Positions 10,730-22,639 of a stretch of DNA of 64,000 bases are shown here, piece after piece. The position numbers were made by a program, and so were the translations under genes. The notes below the pieces were generated by a model. The model did no database searches. It had not been told where the DNA came from and saw nothing but the letters and a program-made list of their open reading frames with translations. Position 1 is the stretch's first letter. Each line of letters starts with the position of its first letter. The stretch covers positions 56,146,258 to 56,210,257 of the forward strand of contig NC_092635.1 of the NCBI RefSeq assembly GCF_039555335.1, given 5' to 3'. The stretch comes from Amphiura filiformis. Taxonomy: Eukaryota; Echinodermata; Ophiuroidea; Amphilepidida; Amphiuridae.

Positions 10730-12960
10730 CAGTGGTTTATACGGCCTTATCCGGGGTTTACGATCCTGGGGCTAAAATACCTTAACCTTAGCATAACGCA
10801 GTCTATACCCCATATAAGGTATCTAAACCCCAGATAAGGCGCCGTAACCTCAGATTAGGCCTAAGGGACATAGATTCCAGATAAAGCAGTCCAAACCCCA
10901 AATAAGGTGCCTTAACCATAAATAAGGAACATAAACCACAGATAAGGCATCTAAACCCCACGTAAGGTGCCTTAACTCTAGATAAGGATCGTTAACCCCC
11001 GATAAGGGTCGTAAACCCCAGATATGGCACCTAAACCCCAGATAGGGCGCCTTAACCCCAGATAAGAGACGTAAACCCCAGATAAGAGACGTAAACCCCA
11101 GATAAGGCAGTTTAAACCACAGATAAGGCGCCTTAACACAAGATAAGGAACGTAAACACCAGATAAGGCATCTAAATCCCACATAAGGCATCTAAATCCC
11201 ACATAAGGCGCCTTAACTTCAGATGAGGGACGTAAACCTAGGATAACACAGTCTAAACCCCAGATAAGGCATTTAAACCCCATAAGGCTCCAAATAAGGG
11301 ATGTAAACCATCATCATCATCATCAGTCGGCTGCGGAGCAGGCGACTACAAGCTTTCTCCAACTAAAGCGATCTTGGGCAAGCGAAACAATTTTGTTTGG
11401 CTGCAGCATTCCTTCAGAATCTCCCAGGAGGTGCTGGACATACTGTAAGTACAGTGTGCGCGGCCGTCCCGGTTTCCTCTTCCCATGTGGTGGAACTTAT
11501 AAAGCGCATATTCTTTCACAGGCTCGCCATCTTCAAGACGCAGTATATGGCCGAGATATTTGAGTTGATGAATCTTGACTCTGGCAACCAGTGGAGTGGT
11601 GTTGGTCAGGTTGTAGATGGTTTCATTTGGAATCCGATCCACACGCTTGATGTTTAACATGACTCTGTAGCAAGATGTTGCAAATGCATTGATCTTGTTT
11701 TCCATGTCCTTGGTAATTACACATGACTCGCACCCGTACATAAAGACAGTAACACACGTTGTCTGAAACAGCTTGATTTTTGTTTCGATTGGCAGGGACG
11801 GGCCTCTCCAAAGGCGCCCCAGCCTCCAGAAAGCCGCCCAGGCCAGTGCTCCCCTTCTTTTTAGGTCTCCAACACTAGAGCCCATCTTGGAACCCAAATA
11901 CTGGAAGTCTGTGACATGGTTGATGGTACCACCATAGACTTCAAGTGCTGGTTGGGCGTTACAGTTTGTAGTCATATATTCTGTCTTAGGTGCGCTGATG
12001 ACAAGGCTTAGATCTGCTGCTGCAGCCGCAGCCCCAGTAAGCTGCGACCGGGCCCGGTCCATGGAAGACCCCAGCAGGGCAACATGATCATCAGCAAAAT
12101 CCAGGTCATTCAGCATCTTGGCAGGATACCTGCTTGACCGACGTGGGTAGGTAACAATTCCAGCGTCAATTCCAGAATCTGATTTCACCAGAAGGCAGTC
12201 CACCAGGACAATGAACAGGAATGGTGCCAACACATCACCCCGAAGCACTCCAGCCGTCACCCGGAAAGGCCCTGAGACACTGCCATCCACCACAACGGCA
12301 CCACCGGAGCCCCCGCAGAGCACCCGGACGGCATCGACCACAACCCCCGGCACTCCACAACGCCGCAGCACCGAAAACACGACGGACCTGCCGATGGAGC
12401 CGAAGGCCCCCCTCGAAGTCCACAAAAGTGACCGCCAAGGGAAGCCGGCATGTAAAAGGGATGTAAAACCCCCAAAAAGGGATGTAAACCATAGATAAGG
12501 CAGTCTAAATCTCATATCCATTCTTTAGGCATAAACCCAGATAAACCCAGATAACCCCGGATAAGGGACGTAAACCCCAGATAAGGCGGTCTAAACTCCA
12601 GATAAGGCACCTTAACCTCAGATAAGAGATGCAAATATAGGATAATGCAGTCTAAACCCCAAATAAGCTGCCTTAACCCCTGATAAGGGCTGTTAACTGG
12701 GGATAACACAGTCTAGACCTCAGATAAGGCATCTAAACGTCTTACGTCTCCAGATAAGGCAGTTTAAAAAACCCAAATACGGCGCCTTAAACACTAGATA
12801 AGAAACACAAACCCCATATAAGGCAGTCTAAATACCAGATAAGGCACTTTAACCAAGATAAGTGACCTGAATCTAGGATAATGCAGTCTAAACCCCAGAT
12901 AAGGTGCCCTAACCCCGATAAGGGACGTGAATCTAGGATAACACAGTCTAAACCCCTAAA
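10730..12960 (+). repeat. minisatellite, ~20-bp unit (GTAAACCCCAGATAAGGNAC)
   Basis: Units such as GTAAACCCCAGATAAGAGAC repeat, with substitutions and 1-2 base length changes, over about 1.1 kb in total. The array is split by a retroelement at 11309-12456. Open frames rich in GLRxLIWGL-like residues on the minus strand are translations of the repeat, not proteins. Confidence 0.85.
11309..12456 (-). pseudogene. 5'-truncated non-LTR retrotransposon (reverse transcriptase 3' half)
   Basis: On the minus strand the product contains RT motif A as FVDFEGAFGSIGR, a GDVLAPFLFIVLVDCLL block and the catalytic motif LDFADDHVALL. It continues through KTEYMTTN, FQYLGSKM and INAFATSCYRVMLNIKR to a C-terminus of DRFSWRKLVVACSAAD. 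Frameshifts near 12410 and 11370 break the reading frame, and the endonuclease and N-terminal RT are absent. The 3' end runs into (ATG)n, and the host repeat AGGGATGTAAACC flanks both sides, which fits target-primed insertion into the minisatellite. The motif set looks most like an RTE-type LINE, but the clade is uncertain. G+C is clearly higher than in the surroundings. Confidence 0.88.
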
Positions 12961-13173
12961 CCCATTACACTGTTGTCAATGGGAAAATGGCTGATATCGG
13001 GTGAAATTTTCTCAAATTTAGAACTCTCACAGTTAATACAATGCAAAAACAGCAGAGCAACACTTAATAAACACTTTAACACTTCATAAACACTTGTTTA
13101 TACAGTGAAGGTATAGGGGTGTTAATTTATAAACACCAAAACACGTTTAGAAATATGAAGATGTTTATGTTTT

Positions 13174-13224
13174 TTAACACAAGATAGTGTTTAAAATATG
13201 TATTTAAACACTATCTTGTGTTAA
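13174..13224. repeat. perfect 22-bp-arm hairpin
   Basis: TTAACACAAGATAGTGTTTA and its exact inverse are separated by 7 bases. It lies in a region (13015-13215) rich in AATAAACACTT motifs, also found in the palindrome at 19781-20014. It may be the core of a decayed MITE. Confidence 0.75.
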
Positions 13225-13738
13225 AAAGGTACTGTATCTGATATGCCGTCCATCTTTGACCTGGCAAGGGGTCTGGTTATGTAAAACATTGTGCTTTTGG
13301 TTCAAAGACATAATTATACACCCCGAAATATTAATTCTTTCTTTGAGTATCTGACACAAGGCTACATTGTTCCAGTGTTTGAAATTTAAATTTTAGCATA
13401 TTTTGAGAATGATATATAGCTTTTTTTGCATATGTCAGTCAGTTTTATAGGATTTTGGCGGCCATCTTGGATTTTACCACTTCCCACGAAATACAAAAAT
13501 GGAAACATCTTTTTTCCCATTATTTACCCCCACAAGAGACAAAATCAAGTGAAAGTTTGCTTTTAACACCGAAATCACACGACTCGACATAGTGCTGAGC
13601 ACTATATAGTCGTCGGCTATCATGGCTAGAGTATAGAGAAACGTATGATGATATTAAAGACCTATTCAGCGATTTGCTCACTATTCGGAGTATATCATAA
13701 AAATAATCAAAATTCAGATTTTTTGCACCTTTGTTAGC
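13225..13738. other. non-coding stretch
   Basis: I see no gene. One GGCGGCCATCTTGGATTTT block near 13458 is the inverse of the AAGATGGCCGCC repeat. The open frame at 13520-13753 on the minus strand is unsupported. Confidence 0.45.
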
Positions 13739-14232
13739 ATATAAACATTTCATAAAAAGTAACTAACCCCTTAAATAATGGCCATTATTCAAAATGGCCA
13801 TTATTGTATTACAAATCTGTAAAATGCGTTTGAAGCAGAATTTATTTCTGCACATTTTGACACCTCATTTGATACGATAGCTCAGAAAACATAAAACACC
13901 GGTCAATTTAATGTAGTGAGGTCCAGATTTGAAAGTTGCACTTACTTACAAATTTTTACAATACAAAAACACTCAGATATCATTACACAGATTTCCTTCC
14001 ATTGCACTGAATACAAAATCAATACAATTTACTGCAACTTTCAAATCGTGGGTTACATTGATTTAAATGTACGCTGTGACGTCAATATTTAGTCAATTGC
14101 TACAAATGAGATGTCAAAATGTGCAGAAATAAATTCTGCTTCCAACGCATTTTACAGATTTGTAATCCACTCACCCGTTTTTGAATAATGGTCATTATTT
14201 AAGGGGGTTAGTTACTTTTTTTGAGATGTTTA
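13739..14232. mobile_element. palindromic MITE family C, copy 1
   Basis: The ends AAAGTAACTAACCCCTTAAA and TTTAAGGGGGTTAGTTACTT form mirror arms. AATAATGGCCATTATT follows, then a conserved block GCAGAATTTATTTCTGCACA present in both orientations. Copies 2 and 3 lie at 29696-30153 and 39333-39828. It is about 490 bp and non-coding. Confidence 0.8.
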
Positions 14233-14584
14233 GTATAGATGTACCAACATAGCCTGCTACTGCTATGCTAGTGGTTATTTTAAAAGAACAGAATATGACA
14301 TTTTAGACGTGTATTTGAATGATGTTGCTTAAACTTTCCCCGTTGTTTGATGAGATTTTTATTTCAAAATTACCTAATTACAATTTAAAGCCATAATGTA
14401 TGTTTTCTGTCAAATTTTAATTTTGTTATTCATTTGCCAAAAATTATTACATCAACTGTCAAACCGAAACAATAAGGTAAAATAAAAGAAAACCACTTAT
14501 AGCCGCTTGGGGTGTGATGACGAATAAAACCGAAGATCCCCAACTTTATTACAAAAACTCCAAAATTAGTCTTTCACGTGGTAT

Positions 14585-14852
14585 TTTAGATGTCGGGTTA
14601 TATAAAGCTCATGAAAACGTTTTTAAAACGTTATTGCACAATAATTTGGGCAAACATTTTTGCAAAATATTTTGTAAACGTTTAAATATCATTCTGTTTC
14701 AAATGGTTTACATCAAGTTTTCAAAAATATTTTTACAATGTTAATATAAAATGTTGTTATACCCTTTATATAACCCGACATTTGCACGTTGTTGTTGTTG
14801 GTTTTGTGTGTGGGTGTGTGTGTGTGTGTGGGGGGGGGGGTGTTTGCTGGGT
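14585..14852. mobile_element. MITE family E, partial copy 3
   Basis: The GATGTCGGGTTATATAAAG block, the AAACGTTATTG block and the terminal GTGTTTGCTGGG match the family. The right end carries expanded GTT, TG and G tracts (14788-14840). The left end is missing. Confidence 0.6.
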
Positions 14853-14878
14853 ATGGCTTTAATGACTTGATCTTTCAT

Positions 14879-15231
14879 GAGGGGTACTACACCTGTGGTA
14901 AATTGTGTCTATTTTGCATTTTCTCAAAAAATAATAACACACTGGTAACAAAAGTTATGTATATTACTGGGGCAAGGAATCCAATTACTACACTGAAATT
15001 TCAGTGACTCAAGACAAGCGGTTCAGTATATATGATAGGAAATGAGGTACGTCCTAGCGGTACCTCATTCCTTATCATAAAAAACGAACCGGTTGTCTTG
15101 AGTCACTGAAATTCCAGTGTAGTATTGATTTCTTGCCCTATAATATACATAACTTTTGTTACCACTGTGTTATTAGTTTTTGAGAAAAATGCAAAAATAG
15201 ACACAATTTATCGAGGTGTAGTACCCCTTAA
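14879..15231. mobile_element. MITE family A, copy 2
   Basis: The arms GAGGGGTACTACACC and GGTGTAGTACCCCTTAA enclose mirror copies of AACAAAAGTTATGTATATTA and GTCACTGAAATT. The left TTAA is mutated. Confidence 0.7.
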
Positions 15232-15307
15232 GTAATGTATATCACAATAATTTTGGCTGGATAAACTTTGGCTGGATCACTGAATGCTGATCTGCATATA
15301 GGTTGGT

Positions 15308-15410
15308 CTTAACCCTGGAATTCTTGACACTTTTGGGCCTCATAACGGCTAAACTGATGATCTAAAGTATATAAAAGTACACATATTATGAATGGAAAAG
15401 ACTTGACAAA
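15308..15410 (+). repeat. MITE family D fragment
   Basis: CTTAACCCTGGAATTCTTGA through AGTATATAAAAGTACACAT matches the left 100 bases of family D at 5899-6574. The rest is absent. Confidence 0.55.
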
Positions 15411-15706
15411 AACAGAGGGAGAAAGTGGTTCGGTAATGATGAATTTGGGCATATGCATAAACCTCTCTCATCGGATGGAGTTGCGTGTGTATAGTGATAT
15501 GATAAATGATGTTTTCTTATTATGACAAGTCTTCGGGTCATTGCCGAGAATTGTTAAACGATTATATGGATGATGCAGGAGGATTTGTTGAAGAAAATTG
15601 TGTTACTATACTAATCAACATGATTTCCATACACCAGGCCTCGGTCTAATTTAGGCTATTTTAGGGTTGTTTGTAATTTACATTTGTTAATGCTATACTA
15701 TATACC

Positions 15707-16066
15707 TTAAGGGGGTACTACACCCCTGCCCAATTTTGTGCCTATTTTTGCATTTTTCTCAAAAATTATAGCGCATTGGTGACAAGTAAGATGTATATTA
15801 TAGGGGCAAGGACTACAACTACTGTACTGGAAATTTTATTTCAACACAGACAACAGTTGTGGAGTTACAGTCAAAATGAGGGAAATCAATATTTGATCAA
15901 TAAATCAATAACTAGCTACTTGCCTTGAGTTGCTGAATTTTCAGTGCAGTAGTTGTAGTCCTTGCCCTATAATATACATATCTTACTTGTCACCAATGCG
16001 CTATAATTTTTTGAGAAAAATGCAAAAATAGGCACAAAATTGGCCAGGGGTGTAGTACCCCCTTAA
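15707..16066. mobile_element. MITE family A, copy 3 (best preserved)
   Basis: TTAA stands at both edges. Inside them GGGGGTACTACACCCCTG and its exact inverse continue through TTGTGCCTATTTTTGCATTT in both orientations. The arms exceed 100 bases. The centre contains a short AATCAATATTTGATCAATAA palindrome. Confidence 0.8.
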
Positions 16067-16220
16067 ATCAATTAAAAAGCACACAGGTTCTTTGTCAATA
16101 TACTCATTTTTATTTTTTTTTAATCTTGAATATAATTGAAAATTGTCTGACAATATAGGGCCTACAATGAATAACTTAAACTGACCACACTTGTGCCTAC
16201 ACTCTTAAAACAAACTTATC

Positions 16221-16514
16221 AAAATGAATAGATTCCTCTTCAGAGGGGACTTACAAGGTATCTCTTCAATTACAAGGGTTTCTCTTCAAAAATGGTAAAT
16301 TGAATAATAAGGGGTCAAATGTCAAATAAAAGATTAATACTTGTCAGAAATATAGAAGTATGCTTCTTATGCTTATTTGTTAAATTTCTGACAAGTATTA
16401 AGCCTTTATTTGACCTTTGACCCCTCGGTCAATTTACAATTTTTGAAGAGGAATCTTGTAAAATTGAAGAGAAACCTTGTAAGTCCCCCTCTGAAGAGGA
16501 ATCTATTCATTTTT
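16221..16514. mobile_element. palindromic MITE
   Basis: AAAATGAATAGATTCCTCTT and its inverse bound a mirror structure that includes TTCAGAGGGGACTTACAAGG and, deeper, GGGGTCAAATGTCAAATAAA with TACTTGTCAGAAAT. There is no coding content. Confidence 0.75.
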
Positions 16515-18237
16515 GTCCAGTGAACATTAAAACCGTTTGCACCCACATCTCATATGCACAGTTTATCCCTTACACACCATGTGTCTTGAATAACTATTGT
16601 AATCCACCACCCCTGTGGTTAAGAGACTATGAAATAATTCCTAATATCTCAGACTCATACCCTCGTTTGTATGCCTTTATCTAATCCTGCTCCCCATGAC
16701 AATTACAATTTAGCACATTTAATCTCCAGTGAGACTGCTCATGTGTAGGAAATTTTTAGCCTTTTTTTATAAAACATGTTTTCAATTGGCTTATAGCAAT
16801 CACATGCTGACAATACGCATAACTGATTGGTTAAGCAGGTCACCATGATCAGTATAATTAGCTATAATTTTTATTTATTTAGTGATAAGGTGCAATAGGC
16901 GATTTACTTCAGAATATAACTACAGCGCACAAAATTAAGCCCATTCTCTAGAGTTAATTGAACACTGTTAGTTAATTGATTGTTTATTGACTCTTGTAAT
17001 AACCAAGCAATGTGTGTTCAACAAAATAATTTGAGATGTTACCAACATGCAGTGTTCCTGAAACACATTAGGTGATTGCTTCCAAATAATACTTCTTTTA
17101 AAAGGAACGGGGTGTCGAATGGGAAATATCATCTGATGGGCTGATACAGTGGACATTTTGATGGAAGTTTGTTTCCTGTTTACAGGTGGCTTAAAAACAT
17201 GATGATGAGGTTTTTTGAAATTTATTTTCCAGAGTCAAGATGCAAGTATCATTTATGCCTCAATTCATTTATTTATTGTTAAATCAGTGCAGAATAGGTT
17301 AGTATCTGTGGGTTAGTATAATAATATTGAAAGTTAGACCAAAGTAGAGTACTATACACCTGATCCGTGAACTTTGTCTTTTTAAAGACAAATTCTTGTT
17401 ATAAGTTTGTTTTAGGAGTATATCTTTCGTTTGAACAGAAGTGCGTTGCTAACAAATCTGACAAAATAATAGATGCTAAGAGCAATAAGAGAATATTTCG
17501 AATCATTAACATTTATCTCTATCATTCCCATCTAAATGTAAATTTATTTTATTTCGAATACATAAAGATCCAACACGGTTATGATCAAATATTCGACACA
17601 TATTTACACACATAGCTTGATCAAAACCAAGTACCAAGTAATATTAAAGGATTACGATCATATTATATCAGTGATTATAAGCATGTCAAATATTTATGTT
17701 ACAACCTATTCAGTTTACCAACTTTATTGGATTCGTGTTATTGATTCAAATAGCAAAATCTATCTATTGCTCAAACCAACCCCACCTTTTGGGGATATAC
17801 AAAGGCGGCATCTTTGTACTACTCCGAATCAAAGAAATAAAAATAATAATAATCCTCATCTTTAGCTATATCGTTTTCTTCGAAGTTCTTCCCATTCTTT
17901 CTTAATTTTGTTGATTATATGGTTATAAGTTATTAAAGTTCATAAAATAGATTTTTTACACTTCTTAAAATAGTCACTAATAAAGGTCATAAAAACACAA
18001 AATCTAATTCCATGCAAGGATCGGTCGACTGCGCATCCATTTTGACGGTAGCTATATCAAATTACTGTTCTGAATATGGAATCGATATAATTAATTATAA
18101 GGGGACAAACCAAAAGTCGTTTTATTAAACGAAAGTCCGTTATACAAAAGGAAGCTGACCCCCTCCTCTCTCCCTCCCAGAAACGTAGGTGTGAATCTGT
18201 TGAAAAGTCCAGCCCGAAAGTTGCGATGTTTTGACTA
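16515..18237. other. non-coding stretch
   Basis: This is AT-rich DNA with short open frames only. The overlapping hydrophobic frames at 17581-17905 resemble no family I can identify and lack supporting splice sites. No repeats with clear ends were found. Confidence 0.4.
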
Positions 18238-18420
18238 TACTGCCAAAACGTGGGTTAAAATTTTTAACCAACAGGATTACCAGGTGAACCACATAATTTA
18301 AACTTCTGATGACATGGGTTAAAAAGTTTAAACTTGTTGGTTAAAATTTTAACAGTTGTGTGGTTCACCTGGTAATCCTGATTATCCTGTTGGTTAACAA
18401 TTTTAACCCATGTTTTGGCA
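18238..18420. mobile_element. palindromic MITE with TGCCAAAACGTGGGTTAAA end
   Basis: TGCCAAAACGTGGGTTAAA and its near-inverse bound mirror copies of GGATTACCAGGTGAACCAC and of AACCAACA. A diverged relative, with GTTGGTTAAAATTTTAAC and GTGGTTCAC motifs, occupies about 18660-18850. Between them, 18415-18600 holds another imperfect inverted pair around AACATAATAATGATAAAATT. Confidence 0.65.
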
Positions 18421-18889
18421 TTATTATGTTTTGATGGATCCAAGTGTGTGAAAATATTGGACCAAAAACATAATAATGATAAAATTGGATGCTTTATACG
18501 CCCAATATTTATTGGTCTCGCTATGAGTTGTAAAATATTGGACTCGACTACGACTCGTCCAATAAATATGGGCTCAACCAATCCAATTTTATATCAGTGA
18601 CAGGGCCTAGTTTTTACTACAAACGTAATCGGACTTTTTGACCTCCTTCCCTAACTCGTTTATACACTGTTAAAACAACCCGTAAAACACATGTTAAAAA
18701 TGGAACCAACACGGATTATCAGGTTAAATTTTTAACCAACAAGGGGGAATTGAAACTTAAAAAGTTGAAACTTGTTGGTTAAAATTTTAACTAACAATAT
18801 AGTGTGGTTCACATGCATGGTCATGATGGTTGGTTAAAATTTACCCATGGACATTAGTGCCAATCCGGGCTTATCCGGCTTGAAAGGTG

Positions 18890-19020
18890 TGTCGTGTGTG
18901 TGTGGGTGGGGGTGTGTGTGTGTGTGGGGGGGGGCAATCGACCGAAAGTGTCAAAAAGTGGCTGAAAAGAACAAAAATGGGTTATTTTGCCGAAAGGTGT
19001 GTGTGTGTGTGGGGGGGCAC
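18890..19020 (+). repeat. (GT)n/G-rich microsatellite pair
   Basis: Two GT/G-rich tracts at 18893-18934 and 18999-19018 flank about 60 bases. A GT-rich open frame here is low complexity. The rest up to 19780 shows nothing recognisable. Confidence 0.7.
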
Positions 19021-19780
19021 GTCCCCGGGTCAATCTTTAAAAGTGCATGTACATGTAGGATATCATCGGTTTGTTCCCTATGATGAAACTTTGACAGTGC
19101 GATATATTACACGCGGGTTTGTTTAGTAGTTTGACAGATAATTTGATGACGCAGTATTAATAGTACACACTCATGAATGTATTCATGGTGTTGGGAACGA
19201 AAACTCATACTCGACGGCTTGAGCTCAAATCAATGATTGTTGAATGAAAGTTATTGAACTTTGCCACAGAAAAGATGTTTTTCTCATCTTCTCTGGTTTG
19301 GAGATGAAACCGTTTTTGCTAGCTTTTGCTAATGGTGGAAATCGCAGTACTATATTTAATCTTATTGTAGATCTTCTTTCTCCTGAAGATAGCAGAAGTC
19401 GAATCTGAGCAGAAGTATCCCCGTGTCTAGAAGTTGTTGATTCGGAAGGTAGTATACCGGGGTAGTATATCTTTAAAGACTTTCTCGTGTAAATGCCGAA
19501 GATTCGAAGATAGAATCAAAGAAATCATATTGAACTCCTTACAAGGATTCATTCTCCTGCACGTCGATAACCATTTTGTATTTCTTTGACTTCTTGTACA
19601 TCTTGTAATTGGCAAAAGCGTTATAGTGATGTATGCAACTTGTTATAAATCGAGATTACCAACGTAATTGAATTTGTAAGCATGTATTTATCATGTATCA
19701 GCTATAATATTGAGAAGGATAGCGATCGAATCATAGCCAAATTAAAAATTACGGCTACAAGAACCCCGGACAAGAACAAC

Positions 19781-20014
19781 GCACTGCAAAAACAACTGTT
19801 TATATTTAAACACCATATTGTTTTTATCAGAGCAACACTTAATAAACACATAATTCATGTTGATGGTCTAACACTAATGTTAATGGTTCTAACACTAATG
19901 TTCATAAATTAACACTTGGTGTTATATTACAAACATTAGAATTATGTGTTTATTAAGTGTTGCTCTGATAAACACAATATGGTGTTTAAATATAAACACT
20001 TGTTTTTGCAGTGC
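19781..20014. mobile_element. palindromic MITE, ~80-bp arms
   Basis: GCACTGCAAAAACAACTGTT and the inverse end, which finishes TTTTTGCAGTGC, start mirror arms. The arms continue through ATTTAAACACCATATTG and GAGCAACACTTAATAAACAC. The centre is an imperfect ACACTAATGTT tandem. Confidence 0.8.
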
Positions 20015-20015
20015 G

Positions 20016-20143
20016 GTGTGTGAAAATCGTTTTTCGGCAACAAATAGCTTGTCGCCAATCTCATGCGGGCCTCCCACATCAAACCAACGAAGTCGACAAG
20101 CTTTGTTGTCAACACATCGTCTGTATGGCCAAATGTCTCAACG
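20016..20143 (+). repeat. dispersed fragment shared with 4607-4720
   Basis: This block adjoins the palindrome and reads VCENRFSATNSLSPISCGPP in one open frame, then TSNQRSRQALLSTHRLYGQ. The minus-strand copy at 4607-4720 differs by one stop and several substitutions. Frame conservation suggests a former protein-coding source, which I cannot name. Confidence 0.5.
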
Positions 20144-21322
20144 TTTTTGTTTTCTTTATAGAAGTTGTCTTTAATGGTTCTTGTAATGATTTCTCAGTAG
20201 AGGTAACAGAGTTCAACAATACATTTTGTATATTTCCTTATTGTCTTATATCCGTGGAGATGCTAATTAATATCACCGAATCATCTTCCGAATCATCTTC
20301 TCGGGTACAACATGATAAGTACTAGTAGGTTGATTTCTGCTAAGGATTTGTTAAAAGAGTATTTTGTGATCCTAGCATCATCTTTTTATGACATTTTCAG
20401 TATAAATATCCACGAAAAAAAGATGGTTCCCAAAATTTCAGTTGATTCCGATTTTGCGTTTGCGAGTTTATGGTTATTAGGCCTAAGTATGTTTATGTAT
20501 ATACACTGCTCCATGACTGTGTTGTATAATTTCATTCTGGTTAACCATAACGTAATTCAAATTTGACGATATTTTGCTAAACGAATTAATCTGCAAGACT
20601 TTTATTTGTAGGCGTACATTGTGTAACCAGAGGTTTCCCATGTATAAAAATCTCAACCTTTTTATAGAAAAGTGGGGGATGCCGCTGTTGATCACGAAAT
20701 ACCCCTTTAAAAGCTTTTAAAACTCAACATGAACATCTTAACACTTATTAAAACACTTAAAAGCCGTAAGTGTGTGCATGTTTCTCCATGTGCTTCTCAT
20801 ATATCCAATAAATGAAACCTTTTGTTATCGACGTTAAACGATCACTTTGGCACCTTCCAGTTTCATCAGACCGCGACTAAAATGCTGTTCGATTGATTCT
20901 TTACAAAATACATTGACCATGTTGACAAAAATTGTGGATACATCGAATATAAATTAGGTCGAAATTAAACATCTCTTAAAATAATGCTTTGTGATATTAA
21001 CAAATGTATAAGTATTGGTAAGTGAATGAAAATAATTAAAAAAGAATCGTCCTGTTAAAATGATAAGTTAACTTACCACCAATATCCCGAAGCACCGTTG
21101 GGTATTAAAACAAGGAAAAACAAAGCGAAAAAACAATAAGAACATCGGAATTCCATTCCGGAAAGATTTGAGTATAATCCAATAAAGCTATTCCAATTTG
21201 GTTATAGAAATGGTGAGATCTTCATCAGCGTGTGTGGTACTTGGTATATCTGGTGGAAATATATAAAAAATCTACTGGTTCCTTAGACGAGAAGTTAGGT
21301 ATAAGTTGTCCCGGTCATTTCT
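20144..21322. other. non-coding stretch
   Basis: I find no gene, repeat ends or RNA structure. Short open frames at 20312-20566 and 20483-20695 are unsupported. Confidence 0.4.
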
Positions 21323-21330
21323 ATTATGAC

Positions 21331-21652
21331 CCCGGGGGGGTCACTTCCATTGTGGCCTGTACACCATCCGCGATAATCAACTTTTGAAAAGCACCCTAAA
21401 CAAGGATTTAACCCTTGGCAAAAACGATACCCTAAACAGGGATTTTATTCCTTGCATCAAATTTCATACCCTAAATTTCATTTCCGCGTATTAGCAATTG
21501 CAATTTTGATACCCTTTTTTCCAATTTTTCATGTTTTTGTCACCCTAAACACGTTACGCGCGTATCGTGCATATCCACGAAAAACTACCCTTTTTACGCG
21601 TTTTCATTATCGCGGATGGTGTACAGGCCACAATGGGAGTGACTCCCCCGGG
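21331..21652. mobile_element. hAT-type MITE with 8-bp target duplication ATTATGAC
   Basis: ATTATGAC lies immediately outside both ends (21323-21330 and 21653-21660). Inside, CCCGGGGGGGTCACTTCC is inverted as GGAGTGACTCCCCCGGG. The inverted arm continues through GTGGCCTGTACACCATCCGC. The middle holds repeated ACCCTAAAC motifs. The exact 8-bp duplication supports the hAT superfamily; there is no transposase. Confidence 0.88.
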
Positions 21653-22000
21653 ATTATGACGTTCAATGACATGCGAATAGGGCACAAACTAAGTGCAAGT
21701 TGCGGCGAACTCGCTATCTATCAACTCATTGGCGGGGAGTAAACATCAGAAAGCGCCGCCCATTGTAACCTCCTCTTTAATGAATATTCATAATATCTTA
21801 CTTCTCTTACTTGTTATTTGTCGGCAATTGATAAAGAGAAGTGTGTTTGTATTTCGGTGATACCCGAATAACTTGATTCCCTTAGGCAATGGGATAACGC
21901 AGGTAATCCGTATAATTGTAGGGGAGTGACGCAGGGTTTGACATGATTAGAACTCCAGAGATGGAAACTGACAATGGGTACGTCAAAAATCCACTGCGGA

Positions 22001-22065
22001 TCATTCAGGATTTGAACAGAGAACCTTCGACTTACAGGTCCAATGCTCTTCCAGGTTCGCTAATG
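22001..22065 (-). repeat. tRNA-like sequence, probable SINE head or pseudo-tRNA
   Basis: On the minus strand AGCATTGGACCTGTAAGTC is followed by AAGGTTCTCTGTTCAAATCC, the latter close to a pol III box B. The D-arm part is poorly paired and there is no complete cloverleaf, so I do not call a functional tRNA. The flanks (21661-22000 and 22066-22640) show nothing else. Confidence 0.4.
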
Positions 22066-22639
22066 ACATGAATGAGTAAGCCCATGGAGTACAAATGTTC
22101 AGATTATTTTAAACATCTTCTTAACTTGAAAAGAAAGTGATTTGTGAAACGTTTACGCGATAGGCCTACTTTTCACCTTTAACAGGCGACCTTTACTTTA
22201 TTGTGCCAAAAAGTCCCTACGTGACAGCATTGGATAGGAACTGCTCGTCCTAAGACATATCAGAGATGACGGGATGACTCTCATCCCCGGCTCTCATCCC
22301 GTGCTCTCATCTCAGGTCCGGTCTCATCTTCCCTGGACTGACGTATTCCGCATACCCATCATTGTCGTGACGCATTACCAAAACTGAAAATACCGTAGCC
22401 GCGTTATTGTTGGAAAGAGTGATTTTCTCAGTTAGTTCGATTGAAGTTCACACCATTTAGAAGTTCAAGTGCAAATTACTTGTAATGCTTAAAATTCCCT
22501 ACTGTGCACCGATGTAACAAAGCAACCGATACAGTTAACCAAGGGCAGTTCTATCAGTGTGGCACAGGTGCGTGGTAGGGAAAGCCGTTATGGGCTTGAT
22601 GGGGATAACCTCGTCCAATCCTCGTTACATGTTGCTATT

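Noticed and set aside
10850..11283. Two overlapping frames of about 100 residues with repeating tryptophan and leucine
   Set aside because: They are translations of the roughly 20-bp minisatellite, whose unit length and substitutions do not preserve a frame.
17581..17905. Hydrophobic overlapping frames, considered as a mitochondrial insertion
   Set aside because: No recognisable mitochondrial protein motif, and neither frame has supporting neighbours.
21396..21560. ACCCTAAAC motifs resembling telomere repeats
   Set aside because: They are irregular, few, and contained in a bounded hAT-type MITE.
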